This document shows positions 42,833 through 51,337 of a DNA stretch of 64,000 nt, in pieces (the stretch's first letter is position 1; each line of letters starts with the position of its first letter). The notes below the pieces were generated by a model, which was not told the origin of the DNA, ran no database searches, and saw nothing but the letters and a program-made list of their open reading frames with translations. The DNA comes from Bacteroidales bacterium (GTDB lineage Bacteria; Bacteroidota; Bacteroidia; Bacteroidales; UBA10428): positions 51,862 to 115,861 of the forward strand of contig JAFGEO010000035.1 in the NCBI GenBank assembly GCA_016931575.1. Direction: 5' to 3'. The translations under genes and the position numbers were made by a program.

Positions 42833-42840
42833 TAATTTTG
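42833..42840 (+). promoter_or_regulatory. Candidate -7 element of the Panacea gene pair
   Basis: TAATTTTG fits TAnnTTTG, 36 nt before the ATG at 42876. A clear -33 partner is not seen at 19 nt. The surrounding 288-nt gap (42588-42875) is AT-rich and has no gene. Confidence 0.4.
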
Positions 42841-42875
42841 TAATATGTATTCGCACATTTGATAAGATTATAATC

Positions 42876-43313
42876 ATGAGATACAGCGCACTTTGGATAG
42901 CAAATTATTTTTTAGACAAGGCTTTCAGAGAAGGTGTTGAAATGACACCTATGAAACTTGTGAAAATGGTTTATCTAGCACACGGATGGAATATGGCAAT
43001 CACCAACAATCCTCTCATAAACGAGCAAGTCCATGCGTGGAGATATGGCCCTGTAATTCGGTCTGTATATGACACATATAAAGTATACGGCAGCAATCAG
43101 ATTCGACAGATATTTGGTAATCCATCTCCTGATCTTGATCCTGACACTCGAAAGGTATTAGACAAAGTTTGGGAAGTCTATAAAAAATATGATGGCCTTC
43201 AATTATCAACTTTGACCCATGAAACGGGCTCCCCCTGGGAAAAGTCGTACAATGGAGAAAGAGATACCCCAATACCTGATAATGTAATTCAAGAATTTTA
43301 CCAAAATCTCTAA
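42876..43313 (+). CDS. Panacea (SocA/DUF4065) domain protein, candidate antitoxin
   Basis: This 145-residue soluble protein has the whole Panacea pattern: ALWIANYFLDKA, MTPMKLVKMVYLAHGW, EQVHAWRYGPVIRSVYDTYK, LSTLTHETGSPWEKSY. Panacea domains are known antitoxin modules (SocA, PanA) that neutralise varied toxins, including membrane-acting ones. The gene is AT-rich compared with its surroundings, which suggests horizontal acquisition. The next gene begins 1 nt after its stop. Antitoxin activity is inferred from family and context. Confidence 0.85.
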   Translation: MRYSALWIANYFLDKAFREGVEMTPMKLVKMVYLAHGWNMAITNNPLINEQVHAWRYGPVIRSVYDTYKVYGSNQIRQIFGNPSPDLDPDTRKVLDKVWEVYKKYDGLQLSTLTHETGSPWEKSYNGERDTPIPDNVIQEFYQNL

Positions 43314-43314
43314 A

Positions 43315-43632
43315 ATGCCAACCAAAAACATTGACGATATTAAATCTCCGGAGAATATTGAAAGAGATTATAAATCGTTGGAAGAAGAAAAAAACAAATA
43401 TAATGGACATACAAGGAAAAACCTTCATTATATTTTTATTATTGCATTATGGGGAGCTTTCACAATCATCTCAATTGTAGTCTTGATAAGGGTTTGGCAT
43501 CTTTTAACACCCTGGGATTGGTTAGATCAACAAAGTATTAGTTCAATTGATAGGTTTTTATTCAGTGGTGTTTTAGGTGGTGTTTTAGTGAAATTCTCAA
43601 ACTATGCATTAAACATTAGAAAAGAGGATTAA
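43315..43632 (+). CDS. Small membrane protein, candidate partner toxin of the Panacea protein
   Basis: This 105-residue protein has a charged N-terminus (~1-38, partly coiled coil), a hydrophobic helix at ~39-64 (IFIIALWGAFTIISIVVLI), a Trp-rich loop and a second hydrophobic segment (~83-99). No known toxin family is recognised. The 1-nt spacing after the Panacea gene and the shared AT-rich composition argue for one unit. Panacea systems with membrane-damaging toxins are known, which makes this a candidate, not a proven, toxin. Confidence 0.6.
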   Translation: MPTKNIDDIKSPENIERDYKSLEEEKNKYNGHTRKNLHYIFIIALWGAFTIISIVVLIRVWHLLTPWDWLDQQSISSIDRFLFSGVLGGVLVKFSNYALNIRKED

Positions 43633-44244
43633 CCGTCCTTCTTTTATTCAAATTATTATCTGACTACGATAACTAATATTTCAGTTACACCTTTTCTTAT
43701 TTTCAGCTAATTAACCTGGATAGAATTTTTCTCATAGAGATTACATAAGTTTTCTATCTGATGCCATCGTATCAGTATTTGTTTTCATAGGATCTGACCT
43801 AACATCCAGATCCCTAAAGAATACATCAGGGATAAAAACAATCATGTCAGTGTTATCATTGCAAGCTCAAATTTTAAGAAAACTATCCTATTCATGACAA
43901 TTTTAATTGGGTCTTCACCAAATCAGGGATAGGGAGCAGAAGCCCCTTTTTCATCCATTTTACAATTTCACAGGCAATTGAACGAAGAATAATAGCTAAG
44001 TCACCTTTTTTTACGGTCCCCATTCAGAGCAGGAAATGGGTATATTCCTGCGAAAAGAATTCCCGAAACATGCTATGGCCTGAAATTTGTTTTCTGTCCT
44101 GTCGTAACACCCTCAGCATACGCCTTGCCTATGACCGGGACAGCTGCTGAGAAGGGAAAACCGAAAAACCGTGGAGTCCAGAAACCACCTGAAAAACGGG
44201 GCGTCACCAAAAAGCCTAACGAGTAGGATTAAAATTTTAACCAT
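43633..44244. other. Long intergenic stretch with one possible basic micro-ORF
   Basis: No standard gene is seen in 612 nt. A short frame at 44131-44226 encodes MTGTAAEKGKPKNRG and 16 further residues with a near-repeat of KNRGVQKP and EKRGVTKKP. Its codons look protein-like but no ribosome-binding site is visible. It ends 18 nt before the PEGA lipoprotein gene. It may be a fragment of a lost gene, since the same frame is open back to about 43996 without a start codon. Confidence 0.3.
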
Positions 44245-44706
44245 ATGAAAACAAAAAAACTACCTCTGGGATTGCTTTCTGCAGTAATTATCAGCTTGAT
44301 GCTTTCAGGCTGTGCAACGATCTTTACCGGAACTACGGACAAAATCAAGTTTAACACCGAACCCGCAGGTGCTACCGTGTATATTGATGGCATTGAACAG
44401 TGCACAACACCCTGCACGGTCAAAGTACATCGGAGCGTTAATGACAAAGAAGCCCTCTTCAAACTGGATGGCTATGAAACACGTTACATCGTCCTTTCAA
44501 AAGAGTTTAACCTGGTAAGTATCCTGAACCTGGAAAACCTCTTCGGATGGGGAATTGATCTCCTGACAGGTTCCATCGTCAAGTATGACCAGAGGGTCTA
44601 TGATATCCGGCTGGATGAAGGCGGTACGATGGCTTCTACAACACCGGCCCGGATCGAGATCGATACAGATGGTCAAACTGTGGATATCTTCGCAGTACAA
44701 AACTAG
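44245..44706 (+). CDS. PEGA domain lipoprotein
   Basis: This 153-residue protein has a lipobox MLSGC (Cys23) and a PEGA domain at ~35-85 (FNTEPAGATVYIDGIEQCTTPCTVKV), followed by a hydrophobic region (LVSILNLENLFGWGIDLLTGSI) that resembles the common P-x-x-F/W-G-x-D end of such proteins. PEGA domains are surface-layer-like beta modules that bind envelope components. The function is not known. It converges on the MarR gene across a G/C-rich hairpin. Confidence 0.8.
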   Translation: MKTKKLPLGLLSAVIISLMLSGCATIFTGTTDKIKFNTEPAGATVYIDGIEQCTTPCTVKVHRSVNDKEALFKLDGYETRYIVLSKEFNLVSILNLENLFGWGIDLLTGSIVKYDQRVYDIRLDEGGTMASTTPARIEIDTDGQTVDIFAVQN

Positions 44707-44728
44707 AAGGCACATTATAAAATATGTA

Positions 44729-44750
44729 GGGGGGTTGCGTGCAACGCCCC
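44729..44750. terminator. GC-rich hairpin between convergent genes
   Basis: GGGG and TTGC (44731-44738) pair with GCAA and CCCC (44741-44750) with one mismatch and a 2-nt loop. On the minus strand it is followed by a T-containing tract (TACATATTTTAT), so it may mainly end the MarR transcript and also the PEGA gene. Confidence 0.45.
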
Positions 44751-44776
44751 TGCATCCTGAAGACAACATGAGGGTA

Positions 44777-45226
44777 TCAGGATCCGGACCTGGTAAGCAT
44801 CTCAATAATCACCCCCAGATCATCCTTCAGACGGATCAGTTCGCCGATGCTAAGGGGCCCCTGCAGCAATTTTGCAGCCAATTGCTCAGGTATCTTTATC
44901 GCTTCATTCTGCAGGTTCCGGCCCACCTCCGTTAACCGGATCATGACTTTTCTTTCATCTTTCATTGACCGCTCACGCATCAGGATACCCTGCTTCTCCA
45001 TCCGCTTCAACAAGGGGGTAATGGTATTGGTATTCAGGATCAGCTTCCTGGCGATATCATTCACAGGCATATTATCCTGCTCCCACAGGATCATCAACAC
45101 CAGGTATTGCGGATAAGTTATGCCCAGGCTGTCAAGGAAAGGCTGATATTCCCTCGTAATTAACCGCGAAGCCGCATATACCGGAAAGCATAATTGATTC
45201 TCAAGTTTAAGTCTTTCATCTGCCAT
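44777..45226 (-). CDS. OhrR-type MarR-family peroxide-responsive repressor
   Basis: Starting at ATG 45226 (a GTG three codons upstream is possible), the 149-residue protein opens with LKLENQLCFPVYAASR. The Cys13 and surrounding residues are the redox-sensing block of OhrR, and LILNTNTITPLLKRMEKQG and MKDERKVMIRLTEVG are the winged-helix and wing. Organic peroxides oxidise this Cys and release the repressor from DNA. It is downstream of the glutathione peroxidase gene on the same strand (about 60 nt) and so probably controls its own operon. Identification as OhrR is by the Cys motif. Confidence 0.85.
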   Translation of the reverse strand: MADERLKLENQLCFPVYAASRLITREYQPFLDSLGITYPQYLVLMILWEQDNMPVNDIARKLILNTNTITPLLKRMEKQGILMRERSMKDERKVMIRLTEVGRNLQNEAIKIPEQLAAKLLQGPLSIGELIRLKDDLGVIIEMLTRSGS

Positions 45227-45286
45227 ATCTCGCACTCTTTGGTTGAATAAATATATACTGAACCCCTTCAGAAAAACTAATTATCC

Positions 45287-45769
45287 TTACTGCAGGTATT
45301 GAAGAATGTATTTTTCCATCCTCTCCGGAGAAGTGGTCGGTGAAAAACGCCTGACCGGATTCCCTTGTTTATCAAGCAGAAATTTAGTGAAGTTCCATTT
45401 GATGTTACCACTTAGGAATCCTCTAAGTTCACTTTTCAGGTACTTATAAAGTGGATGGGCATGTTTTCCGTTTACATCAATCTTGGAAAACATAGGGAAA
45501 CTAACCCCATAGTTCAGTACACAACCTTCAGCGATAGATTTTTCATCTCCCGGCTCCTGGTTACCAAACTGGTTACAGGGAAAACCTAGAATCACCAATC
45601 CCTTTTCACCGTATTTCACATATAGCTTTTCAAGTCCTTCCAGTTGCGGCGTAAATCCACATTTACTGGCAGTATTAACAACAAGCACTACCTTCCCCTG
45701 ATAAGCCTTCATGTCTACATTTTTTCCCTGAAGACTCTTAGCTTCAAAATCATAAAATCCCTTTTTCAT
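45287..45769 (-). CDS. Glutathione/thioredoxin-dependent peroxidase (GPx family)
   Basis: This 160-residue cytoplasmic protein has the full GPx core: peroxidatic Cys37 in [11 protein letters not shown], Gln67 in [11 protein letters not shown], Trp125 in [10 protein letters not shown]. Cys83 ([14 protein letters not shown]) sits where the resolving Cys of thioredoxin-dependent GPx enzymes lies, so it likely uses thioredoxin rather than glutathione. It uses Cys, not selenocysteine. It is the first gene of a peroxide-response operon with an OhrR-like repressor behind it. Confidence 0.9.
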   Translation of the reverse strand: MKKGFYDFEAKSLQGKNVDMKAYQGKVVLVVNTASKCGFTPQLEGLEKLYVKYGEKGLVILGFPCNQFGNQEPGDEKSIAEGCVLNYGVSFPMFSKIDVNGKHAHPLYKYLKSELRGFLSGNIKWNFTKFLLDKQGNPVRRFSPTTSPERMEKYILQYLQ

Positions 45770-45812
45770 AACTCTCTTTTTTTGATCCTGAATGGATTAT
45801 TTTTCATTTTTT

Positions 45813-45879
45813 ATATCGCTTACGACTTTATCTTGTTCGATGCAAATATAGCTAAAATAATTTATATCGCAAGCGATAT
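45813..45879 (-). promoter_or_regulatory. Promoter and operator of the gpx-ohrR operon
   Basis: On the minus strand TATATTTG (45850-45843) is a perfect -7 element. At 19 nt upstream lies CTTG (45873-45870), a near TTTG -33 box. That box sits in the centre of a perfect palindrome ATATCGC-AA-GCGATAT (45864-45879). A second, imperfect copy begins ATATCGCTTACGA at 45813, about 20 nt past the likely start of transcription. The paired sites around the promoter are what an OhrR/MarR dimer operator would look like. Binding itself is inferred. Confidence 0.65.
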
Positions 45880-46115
45880 TTCAAATAGTGTGTTATCGAA
45901 GTGCTGGTATACCCGGAACTTAAAACAGCAACGAGCATTATCAGGTATAGCAGGGAATAACAGGATCCTTGTGCGGGGTACAGGAGGGTATCCGAAATTA
46001 ACCGGTTAACAGTTTTCGACGCATATTATTCTGTAATTCAAGAATATTTCATAAATATGTAGTCTATTGATCTCAGCGACCCTGAAACATCAATTTTTTT
46101 CTGACTCATTTTGAT

Positions 46116-46721
46116 ATGTCCTGCGCTAACCTGATATTGTCCCCGCACATAGATGATGAGGTCCTCGGTTGTTTTTCCTTTCTTTCCGCGGATACACATG
46201 TTATTTATTTTGGCGTTGAAGAACGGGAACAGGTGACTTCCGGAGAACGACTTAAGGAACAAGGGTCTGTGCAGCAAAAGAAAGGATTCTCCTGGCAACT
46301 GGAAAAATTTAAGGTAAACAGTTACCTGGAGAACGAACTGATCGCAACGATTGAAAACAGCGTTAATGATCGGCAACCGGAAAGGATCCTGATACCTTTC
46401 CCTTCATACAATCAGGATCACCGGGCGGTATACCATGCGGCACGGGTGGCAGTACGTCCACATGATATCAATTACTTTGTTAAGGAGGTCCTGGTGTATG
46501 AACAACCGCACGCCTTTTTATGGTCGGACAGGCCCTTCGAACCCAACTATTTTAAAGAGATAAACATCGACGAAAAGATACAGGCCTATCAGTGTTATCG
46601 TTCGCAGGTCAGAACTTATCGCTCCCCGGAGCTGCTGCGTGCCATGGCCGAATTGAGGGGAACTCAGGCCGGACTCCCTTTCGCCGAGGGATTTCATTGT
46701 CTCAGATATGTTTCAGACTAA
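46116..46721 (+). CDS. PIG-L family N-acetylglucosaminyl deacetylase-like protein
   Basis: This 201-residue protein has the PIG-L start LILSPHIDDEVLG with zinc-binding His and Asp-Asp, a middle IPFPSYNQDHRAVYHAA containing the further His ligand, and the usual fold length. PIG-L enzymes deacetylate GlcNAc units on small molecules or lipid-linked sugars in the cytoplasm. It is the first gene of an operon with an epimerase and a GT26 transferase, and its stop overlaps the next start (TAATG). The region before it (45880-46115) shows no gene. Confidence 0.88.
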   Translation: MSCANLILSPHIDDEVLGCFSFLSADTHVIYFGVEEREQVTSGERLKEQGSVQQKKGFSWQLEKFKVNSYLENELIATIENSVNDRQPERILIPFPSYNQDHRAVYHAARVAVRPHDINYFVKEVLVYEQPHAFLWSDRPFEPNYFKEINIDEKIQAYQCYRSQVRTYRSPELLRAMAELRGTQAGLPFAEGFHCLRYVSD

Positions 46722-47689
46722 TGCAAAAAAAGATTTTGGTTACGGGAGGATTAGGCTTTATCGGGCATCACCTGACAAAGCAGCTATTGAAGCAGGATTC
46801 TGATTGCCGGCTGAGCATCGTTGATAATCTGAGTTCAACAAAAATAGACTTCAGCTGGTTACCTGAACAGGTTGAGGTTCATATTATGGACCTCCTCGAT
46901 TTTAATCCGACTGAACCCTACGATGAGATATACCACCTGGCCAGCCCGGTGGGTGCACTGGGCATCCTGAAAAGAAACGGTTACATAGCCCGGGACATTC
47001 TATCGCTAAGCTATAAGATAGCAGAGCTCAGCATTCAGCATAATGCCCGCTTGCTGTTTGTTTCCAGTTCCGAAATTTATGGACACGACGGGGTACATAC
47101 TGAAAACGTAAGCAAGGTTGTCCCAAACTATCGGGGGACGCGTCTGGAATACAGCCTGGGGAAATTATTGTCAGAGGAGATCTTATACAACCTTTCGATA
47201 GATCACAGGCTAAATTTCTCTGTTTGCCGCCCATTTAATGTTTTTGGCGAGCAACAGTCTGCCGAACTGGGCTTCGTAATCCCGGCTTTTTTCCAGCATG
47301 CTTTGCATCAGCGTCCTCTTCCTGTTTTCATGGATGGCAAACAAAAACGTTCATTCTGCTATGTACAGGATATTGTAGATGCCATGCTGTTAGTCATGGA
47401 ACGCGGCGCAAAATCCGGAACCTACAATATTGGCCATGATGGAAACTGTGTCAGCATCCTTGAACTGGCCGGAAAAATCCTTGAGGTGACGGGCAGCCGC
47501 TCCGGCATAGCGTTTGTAGACCCGATAGAAATCTACGGAGAAAAATATGCAGAAGCATTCGACAAGATCCCGGATCTCACCAAAATGAAGGAAGAGCTGG
47601 GTTGGGTTCCGAAAGTAAGTCTGGAGGATGCCCTGAAACAACTCGTGGTATTTTATCATAAACAAGAGAATCCGGACAATGCTGACTAA
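46721..47689 (+). CDS. NAD-dependent nucleotide-sugar epimerase/decarboxylase
   Basis: Starting at ATG 46721 gives 322 residues with the Rossmann motif TGGLGFIGHHL, catalytic YSLGK (about 147-151), SSSEIYG and CRPFNVFGEQQ as in UDP-glucose 4-epimerase and UDP-glucuronate decarboxylase. It should convert a UDP- or similar nucleotide sugar for the transferases behind it; the exact substrate is not determinable. It overlaps both neighbours (1 nt upstream, 11 nt downstream). Confidence 0.88.
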   Translation: MQKKILVTGGLGFIGHHLTKQLLKQDSDCRLSIVDNLSSTKIDFSWLPEQVEVHIMDLLDFNPTEPYDEIYHLASPVGALGILKRNGYIARDILSLSYKIAELSIQHNARLLFVSSSEIYGHDGVHTENVSKVVPNYRGTRLEYSLGKLLSEEILYNLSIDHRLNFSVCRPFNVFGEQQSAELGFVIPAFFQHALHQRPLPVFMDGKQKRSFCYVQDIVDAMLLVMERGAKSGTYNIGHDGNCVSILELAGKILEVTGSRSGIAFVDPIEIYGEKYAEAFDKIPDLTKMKEELGWVPKVSLEDALKQLVVFYHKQENPDNAD

Positions 47690-48416
47690 GGACTTCTATG
47701 GCGTAAAATGTACTACGGAATCTATTGATGTCCAGCACAGGAGCATTATGACCTGGATCATGGAACCCAACTCGCGGAAAATCATCACCTTCTTAAATCC
47801 CCATGTTTATAACCATTGCATAAAGGACCCTGTCGTGAGAGCGGTGCTTAATCGGTCTGATTTGATAAGTATTGACGGGGTTGGCATCAAATTAGCCCTG
47901 CTGCAGAAAGACCGGGAATGGTATTCCAGGACCATCATGACATACCTCTTTGAACGCATAATCTTCGAAACGGGGCTTCCAAAAACCCGCGCCGTCCTGA
48001 TCGGAACCAGCGAAACGGAGGTCGGCAGGGCCGCCGAAAGAATAAACCGGATTTCACCCTGCATAGAAGTCGCCGCCTGCTATCATGGTTTTCAGGAGCT
48101 CGATTTTTATGTCACCAAAATAGAAAAGCTACCCGATGTAAAAATCATCATGCTGGGTATGGGCACACCTAAATCGGAGCACCTGATTCAAAAGTTGGGT
48201 TCTCTGAACAGGGACCTCATTTTATGGCATATCGGAGGCGGAACAATAAAGTGTTACGCGAACACCAAGCGAAGATCGCCCATATGGCTCAGCAAGCTGG
48301 GAATGGAATGGCTGCACCGGATTGTTTTTGAGCCCCATCTGATCAGGCGCTATCTACTGGGTATTCCCAGGTTTTTACTGAACATCCGAAAAATTAAAAG
48401 GCAAGCCAAAGATTGA
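47679..48416 (+). CDS. WecG/TagA/CpsF family (GT26) glycosyltransferase
   Basis: This 245-residue protein has the GT26 landmarks ITFLNPHVYNHC, LISIDGVGIKLA, AVLIGTSETEV, IMLGMGTPKSEHLIQK and HIGGGTIKCYA, with a basic tail. These enzymes add a sugar (for example N-acetylmannosamine) to a lipid-linked GlcNAc acceptor at the inner face of the membrane. The tail with RIVFEPHLIRRYLLG replaces the usual membrane-docking helices and may do the same. It is translationally coupled in the operon: its stop overlaps the TTG start of the next gene. Confidence 0.88.
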   Translation: MLTKDFYGVKCTTESIDVQHRSIMTWIMEPNSRKIITFLNPHVYNHCIKDPVVRAVLNRSDLISIDGVGIKLALLQKDREWYSRTIMTYLFERIIFETGLPKTRAVLIGTSETEVGRAAERINRISPCIEVAACYHGFQELDFYVTKIEKLPDVKIIMLGMGTPKSEHLIQKLGSLNRDLILWHIGGGTIKCYANTKRRSPIWLSKLGMEWLHRIVFEPHLIRRYLLGIPRFLLNIRKIKRQAKD

Positions 48417-49948
48417 CTGAAAAACATACCCTAAAAATCCTTTTAGCGAATCCGGCCTACCGGGTGGATTTGTCTGATGGCATGGAACAATATTTCTTTT
48501 GTGCCGGCAGTCGCTGTCCATGGTCGCTTATTAAAGCTAAAAAAGAGTATCCACGCTATGCCATGTTTCCATTTATGCTGGGCTATGCTGCAGCCCTGCT
48601 GGAAGAAGCTGGCTTCAGGGTGGAGGCCATTGACGCCATTCCCCTGAATCTCGATGAACATCATTTCCTGGTCCGGGCGCTGGAAGCACAGGCAGACATC
48701 CTATTTTTTGAACCCGTAACAACTTCTATCAAGTATATAGCCGGTATTGCAGAGCGTCTGAAGAAAGATACAGGTGCCAAAATCATTTTTGGAGGTTCGC
48801 ACGTAACAGCCCTTCCCGGCGAAACACTGGCTGAATATCCCTGTGTAGATTTTATCCTGCGTGGCGAATATGAATTTGCCCTCCTGGAACTGGTTCAGGG
48901 ATTGAGCCGGGGTCAGGTGCCTGAAACCATCCCCGGGCTTTCCATGCAAAAGTCTAATGGCGAAATTCTGATCAATAAAAAGGCAGCCATTGAAAATATC
49001 AATTCCCTGCCCTTTCCCGCCCGTCACCTGTTCCCTTCATCAAAAGTAAACGACCTGGGTCTTTACCATGATGGCTTTTGCCAGAACCGGCCGGCGCTCC
49101 AGATGCACAGCTCCCGCGGGTGTCCCTTCCGCTGCAAGTTTTGTCTCTGGACCCAGCTCATCTATCAGCAGGGGCAATACCGGGTATTTGATGCTGCCCG
49201 TGTGGTGGATGAAATGGTACTTCTGCGCGACAGCTTTGGCGCCAGGGAGATCTATATAGACGACGACACCTTCACTGGAAACAAGAAGCATGTCATGGAG
49301 GTATGCCGTCTGATCCTTGAACGCAAACTGAACACCCCCTGGTCGGTGATGGGAGATGCCATGGTTTCCGATGAAGAAATGATCCTCGCCATGAAAAAAT
49401 CCGGATGCATTGGCATTAAGTTCGGCCTGGAAAGTGCTAACTCGTCAGTACTCAAAGAAATACAAAAACCCCTTGATATAACAAAGCTAAGCCGGCTGAT
49501 CAGACTCTGTAACAGACTGCGCATCAAGACACATGTATCGGTAAGCTTTGGTCACCTGAATGAAACTCCGGAAACCCTTAAGGAAACCCTGAAATTCAGT
49601 TACCGCTTATCATCAGATTCCATCCAGTTCAGCATAGCAACCCCCTATCCAGGAACAGTTTTTTACGATGAAGCCACAGAAAAGGGATACCTGATGAAAA
49701 CGGACTGGTCGGCTTACGATCCGACGCACGATACCATCATGAACCTGCCGGGAATTTCAGTTGAAGAATTGCGCCTGGCAGAGGCCCGTTCGCACGGAAG
49801 ATGGTTAAGGCACAAACTTCACAGACCCGGCTGGATTTTCCGGCAATCCTACTTCATGATGTACCTGATCAAAAGACAAGGTATGAAAGGCTTCATAAAC
49901 CGTATGAGGAGAGCTGCCCTGATACTTTTCTCTAAAAAATTCAGATAA
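48413..49948 (+). CDS. B12-binding radical SAM protein (first of two)
   Basis: The start is TTG 48413, which overlaps the previous TGA. Of 511 residues, ~1-160 form a cobalamin-binding Rossmann domain (MFPFMLGYAAALLEEAGFRVE, DILFFEPVTTS, IIFGGSHVTALPGE). Residues ~200-440 are the radical SAM barrel with the 4Fe-4S motif CPFRCKFC (SSRGCPFRCKFCLWTQ), followed by EIYIDDDTFTGNKKH and FGLESANSSVLKEIQK. A basic tail with a possible membrane-facing region closes it. The family makes methylations or rearrangements at unreactive carbons; the substrate is likely a lipid or glycolipid here (inference). Confidence 0.88.
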   Translation: MTEKHTLKILLANPAYRVDLSDGMEQYFFCAGSRCPWSLIKAKKEYPRYAMFPFMLGYAAALLEEAGFRVEAIDAIPLNLDEHHFLVRALEAQADILFFEPVTTSIKYIAGIAERLKKDTGAKIIFGGSHVTALPGETLAEYPCVDFILRGEYEFALLELVQGLSRGQVPETIPGLSMQKSNGEILINKKAAIENINSLPFPARHLFPSSKVNDLGLYHDGFCQNRPALQMHSSRGCPFRCKFCLWTQLIYQQGQYRVFDAARVVDEMVLLRDSFGAREIYIDDDTFTGNKKHVMEVCRLILERKLNTPWSVMGDAMVSDEEMILAMKKSGCIGIKFGLESANSSVLKEIQKPLDITKLSRLIRLCNRLRIKTHVSVSFGHLNETPETLKETLKFSYRLSSDSIQFSIATPYPGTVFYDEATEKGYLMKTDWSAYDPTHDTIMNLPGISVEELRLAEARSHGRWLRHKLHRPGWIFRQSYFMMYLIKRQGMKGFINRMRRAALILFSKKFR

Positions 49949-51337
49949 GTGCGTGTCCTTCTGATATATCCAAACATTACCGATTACCCGATTGATATCT
50001 CTTTCGGATTGGCATCGCTAAGTGCCTTTCTAAAAAAGCTGAACCATCAGGTTGAACTTACGGACCTGACTTTTAACAGAGACTTCTCCGTGATCGATGA
50101 AAAGATTGAGGTATTCAGGCCGGAGATCATCGGCATACCGGTGGCCAGCAACGATTTTCATTTTTGCCTTCAGATTACCGGACATCTGAAAGAGAAATAT
50201 ACCCTGCCGATTGTTGCAGGGGGTTTTCATGCCAGCATGGCCCCGGAAGATCTTATGGCAGACCCCTCCATTGATTTCGCCGTAGTTGGTGAGGGGGAAA
50301 TTCCCTTCAGTCAGATTATTGATTATCTTTCTTCAGGGGAAGACCCTGCCGGGCTGAAAAAAATAAAAAGCATATATTACCGCGGGAATGGCCGTGTGGT
50401 GCATACCCCCCTCGGGGAGTTGAATTACCACCCGGAGAAATGGCCTTTCCCGGATAGAAGGCTCTTCGATTACCAGCGTTACATCAACCTCAACCGGGGA
50501 CTGGCAACATTTATCAGTTCCTATGGCTGTCCGTATGCCTGTACCTACTGCATCAACAAGGCTATGGTGGAGAAATTCGGGATGAAGGGTTTCATCAGGT
50601 TTAAGCCCATTTCCTACTTTCTTGAGGAAATAAAATCCGTATTGAAAGAATTCGCTGTGCGGGAGCTTGAATTCTATGACGACACCTTTACCCTCGACCG
50701 AAAAAGGTTGCAGGAATTCTGTGAGAGATATCCCCGGGAAATTGGCTTGCCCTTTTATATCAACTCCAGAGTTGACAGTATCCACGACAATGAATATCCT
50801 CTCCTGCGGAAAGCCGGATGCAAGAGGATATCCTTTGGAATTGAGTGCGGGGATCCTGAAATACGGAACGAGGTACTCAAGCGGAACCAGTCCGACGAAC
50901 AAATTATTAAAGCCTTCAGGCTGGCCAGGGAAAATGGCATTCAGACCCTTAGCTACAATATGGTTGGTATTCCTTATGAAACCCGCGAAAGCATCAGGAA
51001 GACCATCCTGTTGAACAGAAAATGCAAGCCGGATTTTGTGGCAGTATCCCTGTTCAATGCGTATAAAGGCACGGAAATCTATTCCCACTGTTTGAAAAAG
51101 GGCTGGCTCCTCGAAGAACATGGGCAGTCCTATTTTCAGACAAGCAACATTGCCCATCCCAATTTTTCATTGAAACAATTGAAACGCATCCGGGACCGCT
51201 TTGGGTACGAAGTATTTAAGAAGATGAGCTACAAGCGCGCACTGATCGACCTGATCGACAAGCAGATGATCGAAAACCGTATCTATCAGCAAATCCGGTC
51301 GTTCCTTATCCGCAAGGGAATTAAAAACTATCTCTAG
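49949..51337 (+). CDS. B12-binding radical SAM protein (second of two)
   Basis: The start is GTG 49949, immediately after the previous stop. Of 462 residues, ~1-140 form the B12-binding domain (ISFGLASLSAFLKKL, IIGIPVASND, VAGGFHASMAPEDL). The radical SAM domain (~165-400) carries CPYACTYC (SSYGCPYACTYCINKAM) and YDDTFTLDRKRL, ISFGIECGDPEIRNEVLK. It is related to the preceding protein but shorter. Two adjacent members suggest two sequential carbon modifications. Its stop codon TAG overlaps the opposing stop of the DUF362 gene in a CTAG tetramer. Confidence 0.88.
   Translation: MRVLLIYPNITDYPIDISFGLASLSAFLKKLNHQVELTDLTFNRDFSVIDEKIEVFRPEIIGIPVASNDFHFCLQITGHLKEKYTLPIVAGGFHASMAPEDLMADPSIDFAVVGEGEIPFSQIIDYLSSGEDPAGLKKIKSIYYRGNGRVVHTPLGELNYHPEKWPFPDRRLFDYQRYINLNRGLATFISSYGCPYACTYCINKAMVEKFGMKGFIRFKPISYFLEEIKSVLKEFAVRELEFYDDTFTLDRKRLQEFCERYPREIGLPFYINSRVDSIHDNEYPLLRKAGCKRISFGIECGDPEIRNEVLKRNQSDEQIIKAFRLARENGIQTLSYNMVGIPYETRESIRKTILLNRKCKPDFVAVSLFNAYKGTEIYSHCLKKGWLLEEHGQSYFQTSNIAHPNFSLKQLKRIRDRFGYEVFKKMSYKRALIDLIDKQMIENRIYQQIRSFLIRKGIKNYL

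Noticed and set aside
50333..51157. 274-codon open frame on the minus strand inside the second radical SAM gene
   Set aside because: The plus-strand gene has a complete B12 domain and CxxxCxxC motif. The reverse frame has no recognisable features.
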